The position numbers and the translations under genes were made by a program. A stretch of 64,000 nucleotides of DNA from Actinomyces gerencseriae DSM 6844 (GTDB lineage: Bacteria; Actinomycetota; Actinomycetes; Actinomycetales; Actinomycetaceae): positions 232,430 through 296,429 of the forward strand of contig NZ_KE386872.1 in assembly GCF_000429265.1 (NCBI RefSeq). Reading direction: 5' to 3'. Shown here piece by piece: positions 58,218 to 64,000 of this stretch. Below the pieces are notes generated by a model. The model was given only the letters and a program-made list of their open reading frames with translations. It did no database searches and was not told the origin of the DNA. Positions within the stretch are counted from its first letter, which is position 1, and each line of letters begins with the position of its first letter.

Positions 58218-58303
58218 CGAGGCTGGCATTTCGGCGCGAGTCCGACGACGGCGTCGTCCGGCTCGTGCAGGAATGCCCGCCTCGCGTAAGAATGCCCGCC
58301 TCG
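58218..58303. repeat. Imperfect inverted repeat related to the 41.6-kb element
   Basis: CGAGGCTGGCATTTCGGCGC starts at 58218 and faces a diverged reverse copy at 58260-58284. GAATGCCCGCCTCG then recurs at 58290-58303. The left part is identical over about 25 bases to the complement of 41633-41657. With the 22-bp repeat next to it, this mirrors the arrangement at 41.6-42.0 kb. Nothing else is seen between 58074 and 58388. Confidence 0.6.
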
Positions 58304-58388
58304 ACGGACTACGCGACCCGTCGGGGCGCGATGGCGCGGTGGGCGCGTCAGTCGTCCAGGTAGGAGACGCAGTCGATAGGCGTGCCCA

Positions 58389-60104
58389 TCAGGCTCGACG
58401 ATACCTGGTGGTGATATCGCCCCGACCGCCATCCGTCAGAACGGCTCCCGCCTCCTTGAGACGTCTGAGCGCGTACATCACCTGGCGTGAGGACAGGTGC
58501 GTGGCCTCGACGATCTGCTGGCGCGTGCGCGGCCCGCCCTCAAGACAGGCCCAGACGGTGGGCGCATTGGTGGACAGGGCGGAGATCTCCGCGGGAACAG
58601 TGACGGCCTTGACGTCGGAAGCCGGCCGAGCGCCGTCGGAGGCCAAAACGTAGGAGGTGGAGCCGCGTTGTCCTCGGGCCTCGGCATAGCCCCGGTTCAC
58701 CAGCTCCTGGAGCTGACGACGGGCCTGCTGGGAGTCGCAGCCGAAGCGACGGCGGTAGGAGGAGTTCGTCCATGAGGTTCCATGCCGCATCTCGACAAGC
58801 GCGTGGCGCTGCTCGACGCCGAGGCCGTGGGCCTCGAGGTCGGACAGCCAGGTGAGATCCTCGGGCGAGAGGAGGGCGCCTCGGGGGAGCAGGGCCGTGA
58901 AGCGCACACCGGTGTCCTGAAAGCGGACGGACTCCATGTCCGCGTCTCGCAGGGCGCGCCGGACCTCCCGAATCCCGGAGCCCAAGCCTTCGATCACGCG
59001 CCGTCCCTCGTAGTCCGTGGCGAAGGTGCAGATGGTGTAGAGGTGCTCGTTGACCGCAGACTTCCCGTCGCGTGTACCGAGCTGGTCCACACTCAGCCCC
59101 CAGAGACCACCTGGGCTGGAGATGATGAGACGGTCGTGCAGCAGACGGATCTCAACCCCTTTCGAGAGCGCGGGCTCGGAGAGGTCTCGATGGACGAGAG
59201 CGTTGGCGATGAGCTCGCGAACCGCGATGAGCGGGAACTCGTGGACATCGCGGCCGTGCCCGTCATCCCCGAACCGGATGCGTGTCTGCGTGGCGCGTGC
59301 GACCCAGTCGACGGCATCGGTGAGCATCTGCGGCAGGGGGCCCGCGACCGTGAGTCGATCCGTTGCCCTGACTCCGTCGTTGGCACCGGTGACGGCGGCC
59401 GTGATGGACAGGCCGGGGAACTGCCTCTGGGGATAACGGCCCAGTGCGTACAGTCCTGCCAGGGTCGCCTCTCCGTCCTCGGTGAGAACATTCAGATTGA
59501 GGAGGACCTCGGCGTCGGACTGGCCGGTCAGCGCGGTGGAGCCGGTACGAACCGCTCGGAGGAAGCGCTGGACCAGGTCGCCCTCGAGGTTGTCCACGGA
59601 GGTGCCGGGAACGGCAACGGAGTCCTGTCGGGGGCGCTGGTGCCGGAGAAGGAGCTGCTGCTGCTCCTGTTGAGACATGCGGTAGTCGCCGTCGTACTGA
59701 CGAAGGTACGCCGATCCTGTCTCCCGCCACCGGCATGGCTTGCTGTTGATGGGGACTTCCTGCACATTGGCGGCGATGACGGTCTTGCCGTCAATGGCGA
59801 TGGAACGCGGATCGACAGCGATCTCGGTGGAGAAGCCCTGACGGGCCTGCGAGACGAGGGCCTGCTGGAGCTCGTGCGGCTGCTGGACTCCGATGACGGA
59901 AACCGGGTCCTCGCCGATGCCCAGGAGGATGGTGCCGCCTCCAGGGAGGTTCGCGAAGGCCGACAGTGTGGGGCCGAGGGCCGCGCGGGAGTACTCGGAG
60001 AAGGTCTTCGCCTCGATCTCAAGGCAGTCGCCGCCCTCCAGCTCTAAACGAGCGAGGGCCTCCGTGAGGTCATCCAGATCGACAATCACATGGCGATTGT
60101 ACAT
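58389..60104 (-). CDS. AlbA_2-type ATP-binding regulator
   Basis: From MYNRHVIVDLDD (60104) the protein has 571 residues. An AlbA_2/Schlafen-like domain occupies about 20-145 (LEIEAKTFSEY, PGGGTILLGIGEDP, GSAYLRQYDGDYRMS). A GHKL-like ATP-binding region follows (VRELIANALVHRDLS, IISSPGGLWG, GLGSGIREVRRAL). The C-terminus has winged-helix segments (TRQQIVEATHLSSRQVMYALRRLKEAG). Such proteins act as transcription regulators or in stress and phage defence. Near-repeated ATGTGCA and ATGTACA words around its start could be an autoregulatory site. It converges on the RiPP cluster; a link is not shown. Confidence 0.8.
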   Translation of the reverse strand: MYNRHVIVDLDDLTEALARLELEGGDCLEIEAKTFSEYSRAALGPTLSAFANLPGGGTILLGIGEDPVSVIGVQQPHELQQALVSQARQGFSTEIAVDPRSIAIDGKTVIAANVQEVPINSKPCRWRETGSAYLRQYDGDYRMSQQEQQQLLLRHQRPRQDSVAVPGTSVDNLEGDLVQRFLRAVRTGSTALTGQSDAEVLLNLNVLTEDGEATLAGLYALGRYPQRQFPGLSITAAVTGANDGVRATDRLTVAGPLPQMLTDAVDWVARATQTRIRFGDDGHGRDVHEFPLIAVRELIANALVHRDLSEPALSKGVEIRLLHDRLIISSPGGLWGLSVDQLGTRDGKSAVNEHLYTICTFATDYEGRRVIEGLGSGIREVRRALRDADMESVRFQDTGVRFTALLPRGALLSPEDLTWLSDLEAHGLGVEQRHALVEMRHGTSWTNSSYRRRFGCDSQQARRQLQELVNRGYAEARGQRGSTSYVLASDGARPASDVKAVTVPAEISALSTNAPTVWACLEGGPRTRQQIVEATHLSSRQVMYALRRLKEAGAVLTDGGRGDITTRYRRA

Positions 60105-60224
60105 GGAGTGCACATGGAGGGTTCCGGAGTGTATATGAGGTGTTCATGAAGGGGCTGCCGTCAGGCTGAGCCCGGGCGTGCTCCACGAGGCTTGGGTCGT
60201 ACTGGCTGGGAGGTGGGTGTACTC

Positions 60225-60286
60225 CACGGGGTTCGGGGTCTCGTGCAGTACGGACAACCCCTGGCCAGTAGCCCCCGAACCCCGTG
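60225..60286 (-). terminator. 14-bp inverted repeat downstream of purB
   Basis: CACGGGGTTCGGGG (60225-60238) is exactly complementary to 60273-60286, with a 34-base loop. It follows the purB stop by about 65 bases and probably separates purB transcription from the AlbA_2-type gene. The CGTGCAGTACGG and CGTGCAGTGCGG words nearby are direct near-repeats. Confidence 0.55.
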
Positions 60287-60350
60287 CAGTGCGGGCGGTG
60301 CGCCTGGCCCGGCCGGCGATGCCCGGCCGGAGACTCGTGGCCCGCGGGCC

Positions 60351-61796
60351 TCAGTCGTCCAGGTGGGCGACGAGCTCGGCGGCCAGGCCCGTGTAGGTGG
60401 CGGGCGTCAGGGCGAGCAGTCGCGCCTCGACGTCGTCGGGCATGCCGAGTCCGGAGATGAACTCGCGCATGCTCTCGGGCGTGACCTTCTTGCCGCGGGT
60501 GAGCTCCTTGAGGCGCTCGTAGGGGTCGGCCATGCCGGTGGCCCCGGCGACGGCGGCCGCCCGCATGGCCTGCTGGACGGGCTCGCCGAGCACCTCCCAG
60601 GTGGCCTCCAGGTCCTCGGTCAGGCGGGCGCGGTCGACGTCGAGCCCGGCCAGGCCGCGGCGGATGTTGTCGACGGCCAGCAGCGAGTGCCCCAGGGCCA
60701 CGCCCACGTTGCGCTGCGTGGTGGAGTCGGTGAGATCGCGCTGGAGGCGGGAGGTGACGAGCGTGGCGGCCAGCGTGTCCAGCAGCGAGCAGGAGATCTC
60801 CAGGTTGGCCTCGCCGTTCTCGAAGCGGATCGGGTTGACCTTGTGCGGCATGGTCGACGAGCCGGTGGAGCCCTGCGCGGCGAGGCGCTGGCGGAAGTAT
60901 CCCAGCGAGATGTAGGTCCACACGTCGGTGGCCAGGTTGTGGGCGATGCGGTTGAAGCGGGCGACGTCGGAGTAGAGCTCGGCCTGCCAGTCGTGGGACT
61001 CGATCTGCGTGGTCAGCGGGTTCCAGGTCAGGCCCAGGTGCTCGACGAGGCCGCGGCCCACCGCCTGCCAGTCGGCGCCGGGCACGGCCACGACGTGCGC
61101 GCCGAAGGTGCCGGTGGCGCCGTTGATCTTGCCCAGGTACTCGGCGGACTCGACGCGGCGCACCTGGCGGCGCAGGCGGTGGGCCAGGACCGCCAGCTCC
61201 TTGCCGAGGGTGGTGGGGGTGGCCGGCTGGCCGTGCGTGCGCGCCAGCATGGCGGCGTCGGCGTACTCGCGGGCCATGGCGGCCAGGTCCTCGACCAGGC
61301 CGCGAGCGGCCGGCAGCCAGACCTGCTCGACGGCGGCGCGGATGGTCAGGGCGTAGGAGAGGTTGTTGATGTCCTCGCTGGTGCAGAAGATGTGGACGAT
61401 CTCGCCGACCGTGGGCAGCACGGTGGGGCCGCCGTCGGCGCCGACGACGCCGGGGGACTGCGCGGCCACGGCCAGGCGCCGCTTGAGGAGGTATTCGACG
61501 GCCTTGACGTCATGGCGGGTGACGGCCTCGATGTCGGCCAGCTCGGCGATCGTCTCGGCCCCGAAGCCCTCGACGATTCCGCGCAGGTAGGTCTTCTCCG
61601 TCTCGCTCAGGCGAGGGGCACCGGGCAGGACGCCGTGGTCGGTCAGGTGGATGAGCCACTCGACCTCGACCTTGAGGCGGGCCCGGTTGAGGGCGGCCTC
61701 GGACAGGTGATTGACCAGTGGGGAGGCTATTGCGCGATAGCGGCCGTCCAGGGGGCCCAGGGCGATGGCGGGGGACACGGCGGAGAGGTCGACCAT
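60351..61796 (-). CDS. purB: Adenylosuccinate lyase
   Basis: From MVDLSAVSPAIALGPLDGRY (61796) the protein has 481 residues, normal for the long bacterial form. The fumarase/aspartase-superfamily signature GSSTMPHKVNPIRFENGEANL holds the catalytic Ser loop. The SEDINNLSYAL and RTHGQPATPTTLGKE blocks are also present. The enzyme cleaves SAICAR and adenylosuccinate in purine synthesis. The longer open frame to 62093 has no family similarity, so it is excluded. The gene is alone here, not in a purine operon. Confidence 0.95.
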   Translation of the reverse strand: MVDLSAVSPAIALGPLDGRYRAIASPLVNHLSEAALNRARLKVEVEWLIHLTDHGVLPGAPRLSETEKTYLRGIVEGFGAETIAELADIEAVTRHDVKAVEYLLKRRLAVAAQSPGVVGADGGPTVLPTVGEIVHIFCTSEDINNLSYALTIRAAVEQVWLPAARGLVEDLAAMAREYADAAMLARTHGQPATPTTLGKELAVLAHRLRRQVRRVESAEYLGKINGATGTFGAHVVAVPGADWQAVGRGLVEHLGLTWNPLTTQIESHDWQAELYSDVARFNRIAHNLATDVWTYISLGYFRQRLAAQGSTGSSTMPHKVNPIRFENGEANLEISCSLLDTLAATLVTSRLQRDLTDSTTQRNVGVALGHSLLAVDNIRRGLAGLDVDRARLTEDLEATWEVLGEPVQQAMRAAAVAGATGMADPYERLKELTRGKKVTPESMREFISGLGMPDDVEARLLALTPATYTGLAAELVAHLDD

Positions 61797-62135
61797 GGGG
61801 TCATTATGGGGCTCGTCATGGGGACGGCGCGGATCTCGGCTCGCCGACGGGGGCGATGCGGCTGGATGGGGTGCGGGAGGAGCCGGTTCGGCCCGAGGAT
61901 GATGCCTGATGGCGTCCGTGTAGGAGATTTGGACAATCCGGTGCGACTGGTCGCCGGGGCCCTCTCGCCGCCGGTGCCGAGCCGGTTCGGGGCGCCGAGT
62001 CCTCACGGCGTGACGGGTCCCCACGGGGCGACGCGGCTGTGAGCGGGCCACCAGGCCGGCGGGCGACGACGCTCGCGGAGGCCTCTCTCGCACTGAGCAG
62101 GATGGCGTCGCTCCGGCTCGACGCTCCGCCCCGGC
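61797..62135. other. Intergenic region upstream of purB
   Basis: This 339-bp stretch lies between the purB start and the end of the aminopeptidase gene, both on the minus strand, and should hold the purB promoter. It has slightly lower GC near 61915-61935 (TAGGAGATTTGGACAATC). No clear promoter, operator or purine riboswitch was recognised. Confidence 0.4.
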
Positions 62136-63452
62136 TCAGAGCATCGGGTCCCAGCTGGGCAGGATGACCGGGTCGGCCTCCAGCGCCGCCCGCACCTCCT
62201 CGGGCAGGCGACTGGCGCGCACGACCACCTGGAAGACGTACTCGTCGAACCACGAGTCGTTCATGGTGTGGAAGCCCTTCTCGCCGACCTTGTCGCCCCA
62301 GGAGTTCTCCACCCGCCAGCGCCGCGGCGCGCCGTCGAGGAGGTCCACGCCCGTCAGGCACATGGCATGGGTGAGCGCCGACTCGCGCGCCACCAGCCGC
62401 TCCGCCTTGGTCATGGACAGCTCGACGCCGTACAGGCCCTCGTAGTCGTGCAGGGCCGCGTCCCAGATCCCGGCGTCCTTGTCGCGCTGCTTGGCCACGT
62501 CGCAGGCGAACCACACCGGCTCGCCGTCGCGGATGGCCGCGATCGCGGCCGCCTTGAGCACGGACAGCTCGGCGGTGACGTGCTCCTGGGTGGGCTCGCC
62601 GATCATGATGTCGGTGCGGTCGATGCCGAACCTGGTGTTGAGGGGGATCTCGGGGCGCGGGTCGTGGGCGACCACGACGAACTCCTCCAGACCGGTCGCG
62701 TAGCGCTCGGCGAACTCGCGCGGGGTCATCGTCCCGACGCGGTGGAAGGCCTTGTCCTTGTCCCGGTACTGCCACACGAACTCGGACGGCGGGGTGCCCA
62801 GGTGGATGACGAGGACCCGGTGGACGTCCTCCATCGCCGCCGCGCGGATCGGCTCGGGGTCCCCGCCGTCGGCCACGGCCGCGCGCAGGCGCAGGGCGGC
62901 CCGGCGCAGCACCGTGGCGAGGTGGTCGTTCATGGCGGCGGAGTTCGTGGCCGAGTCCGTGTCCGGCATGGCGTCGTGCGGCGCCATCCCGTACTTGGCG
63001 ACGATCCGGGCGAACTCCGGCCACCAGCCGCCGTCGCCGATCGGCTCGCGCAGGGCCGCGGTCACCTCCCGGTTGTCCAGCGGCCGCTCGGCGTCGGCGA
63101 TGGCGCGGTCCAGGAAGGCGGCGGCCTTCTCCAGCTTGTCGTGGAAGTAGACGAAGCTCTGGCTCAGCTCCACCGACTCCACGTTCAGCTCCTTGATGAG
63201 GGAGGCGCGCAGGACGTTGAGGCCCGCGAAGGCCCAGCAGCGGCCCGAATGCCTTTGGTCGGTGATGGCGGCGTCGGGGATGAGGTCGGAGACCGAGGTG
63301 TCGATCGAGGTGACGACGGCGCGGTCCAGAGTGAGCTTCTCGACGTTCGTGGTGGCCGTGGCATTGCCGGCGACGCGGGCGGCGGGGTCGGCGAGGACGG
63401 CGGCGTTGCGGGAGGCGACCCAGGCGGGGTCGACGGCGTGGGGGTCGGTCAT
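62136..63452 (-). CDS. pepC: Aminopeptidase C / bleomycin-hydrolase-like cysteine peptidase
   Basis: From MTDPHAVDPAWVAS (63452) the protein has 438 residues, the usual length of PepC. The C1B-family catalytic set is visible: C72 in DQRHSGRCWAFAGLNV, the His in ALTHAMCLTGV and the Asn in RVENSWGDKVG. The cytoplasmic enzyme removes N-terminal residues from peptides as a hexamer. The upstream open frame to 63743 is compositionally non-coding and is excluded. The bleomycin-hydrolase relation might confer resistance to bleomycin-like drugs, but nothing in the context demands this. Confidence 0.93.
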   Translation of the reverse strand: MTDPHAVDPAWVASRNAAVLADPAARVAGNATATTNVEKLTLDRAVVTSIDTSVSDLIPDAAITDQRHSGRCWAFAGLNVLRASLIKELNVESVELSQSFVYFHDKLEKAAAFLDRAIADAERPLDNREVTAALREPIGDGGWWPEFARIVAKYGMAPHDAMPDTDSATNSAAMNDHLATVLRRAALRLRAAVADGGDPEPIRAAAMEDVHRVLVIHLGTPPSEFVWQYRDKDKAFHRVGTMTPREFAERYATGLEEFVVVAHDPRPEIPLNTRFGIDRTDIMIGEPTQEHVTAELSVLKAAAIAAIRDGEPVWFACDVAKQRDKDAGIWDAALHDYEGLYGVELSMTKAERLVARESALTHAMCLTGVDLLDGAPRRWRVENSWGDKVGEKGFHTMNDSWFDEYVFQVVVRASRLPEEVRAALEADPVILPSWDPML

Positions 63453-63539
63453 GGCGCGAGGGTAGCGCCGTCGCCCGTCATCTCGGGGCCCCGCCCCGCG
63501 GGCCGGCCCGCAACCGGTCGAGCGGCGCTGTGCGACCCT

Positions 63540-63621
63540 GGCCGTGGCCGGGCCGGCGGGGCCGGTTGACGACGGTGGATATGGCGGTCCAGCGCGGCCG
63601 TGGCCGGGCCGGCGGGGCCGG
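63540..63621. repeat. 26-bp direct repeat upstream of the aminopeptidase gene
   Basis: A 26-bp sequence beginning GGCCGTGGCCGGGCC occurs at 63540-63565 and again at 63596-63621, 56 bp apart. It lies between the aminopeptidase start and the end of the small membrane-protein gene. Confidence 0.55.
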
Positions 63622-63678
63622 CCGTGTCGGGGCGGCCGCCGCGGGGAGTGGGCCGGTGCGGCGCCAACGGCGGCGCCC

Positions 63679-63885
63679 TTACGTCCTTCGCTCGCTCTGC
63701 TTCCGCTCGCCTCGCCGAGGTGGGCGAATGCGTCGTCTCTCACTGAGGAGGGACAGGCCCGCCAGGAGGATCAGCAGTGGCACGGTCGCCTTCGAGGGCA
63801 GTGAGGGCCAGTCGAGGAGGAGATCGCCGAGGCTCAGCACGATCAGCAGGACCGCCAGCGCCAGGATCGTTGCGCGCAGGATCAT
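63679..63885 (-). CDS. Small two-helix membrane protein
   Basis: From MILRATILALAVLL (63885), behind GGGAGG, the protein has 68 residues. Two membrane segments (about 3-22 and 29-46) are followed by a strongly basic tail (RRRIRPPRRGERKQSERR). The fit of start and ribosome-binding site is better than for the longer frame to 63951. Function unknown. Confidence 0.6.
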   Translation of the reverse strand: MILRATILALAVLLIVLSLGDLLLDWPSLPSKATVPLLILLAGLSLLSERRRIRPPRRGERKQSERRT

Positions 63886-63926
63886 CCGTCGCCTCCCGGG
63901 ACCGTCCGTCGTCTGCCCGCTGGGGG

Positions 63927-64000
63927 TCAGGGTTCGTGGACGGGCCTGCACTCTTCATCCTCGTCTTCGCCGTCTCGCGGGCTGGAGCAGTCGTAGATCG
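63927..64000 (-). CDS. C-terminal tail of an unidentified protein (partial)
   Basis: The last bases of the window read on the minus strand as IYDCSSPRDGEDEDEECRPVHEP followed by TGA (63929-63927). The acidic tail and the 41-bp gap to the next gene on the same strand suggest the end of a real gene whose body lies beyond the window. Only about 24 residues are visible. Confidence 0.35.
   Translation of the reverse strand, partial: IYDCSSPRDGEDEDEECRPVHEP

Overview
This window looks like chromosomal DNA from a high-GC actinobacterium. An Actinomyces-like organism (Actinomycetaceae) fits best. This is inferred from the strongly G/C-biased third codon positions, the EccC-type secretion ATPase beside a DUF6571-like secreted protein, a LysM-BTAD protein beside a TadE-like fragment, and the CsoR-CopZ-CopA copper cassette. 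No rRNA, tRNA, phage or CRISPR array was seen.

Layout: 1-8.3 kb holds housekeeping and envelope genes: a DsbA-like thioredoxin, a flotillin/NfeD pair, two overlapping FluC/CrcB fluoride channels, a DUF2079 membrane protein and a CycA-type permease. 8.3-15.3 kb holds two paralogous modules, each with a methyltransferase, a NarL/LuxR response regulator and a histidine kinase, separated by an inositol-monophosphatase-family gene. A dense 10-bp-phased CAGGGA array and a 15-bp hairpin precede the second methyltransferase. 15.3-18.1 kb encodes a large flippase-like (LPG-synthase transmembrane type) protein.

18.4-32 kb is a type VII secretion-like locus: a 1662-residue EccC/EssC ATPase, a small TM peptide, a 131-residue protein, a 695-residue DUF6571-like protein and several lipoproteins or membrane proteins. 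It ends in truncated, frameshifted or chimeric copies of the same gene families, so it reads as a decaying cassette array. 32-37 kb has a beta-propeller-like membrane protein, a TadE-like fragment and a LysM-BTAD protein interrupted at a C7 tract. 37-41.5 kb is a polyol locus: a kinase/polyol-dehydrogenase fusion, an L-xylulose-reductase-like SDR and a LacI regulator, with paired operators in the divergent promoter. 42-45.7 kb is the copper cassette with a clear CsoR operator and promoter.

46.8-58.1 kb is the most interesting part: a ribosomal peptide (RiPP) cluster of the azole-forming (TOMM/LAP) type with lanthipeptide-type dehydration enzymes. Gene order is an orphan NarL/LuxR regulator (divergent), YcaO cyclodehydratase, short E1-like protein, E1-like/SagB fusion, second SagB-type dehydrogenase, 63-residue precursor, PqqD-like/M50 membrane protease, split LanB glutamylation subunit and SpaB_C-type elimination subunit. 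The precursor core has Cys at every third residue from 27 to 63, with Thr at the single exception (60), so thirteen cyclisable residues are in perfect register. Strong hairpins flank the precursor gene. No transporter, pyridine-synthase paralogue or obvious immunity gene is present. By its enzymes the cluster resembles goadsporin-type dehydrated azole peptides; its Cys-Xaa-Xaa core recalls the heterocycloanthracin precursors of Bacillus.

58.4-64 kb returns to ordinary genes: an AlbA_2-type ATP-binding regulator, purB, a C1-family aminopeptidase and a small membrane protein. A 22-bp repeat family recurs in five intergenic regions (32.0, 33.6, 37.0, 42.0 and 58.1 kb), mostly between convergent genes; other inverted-repeat elements accompany it at 41.6 and 58.2 kb.
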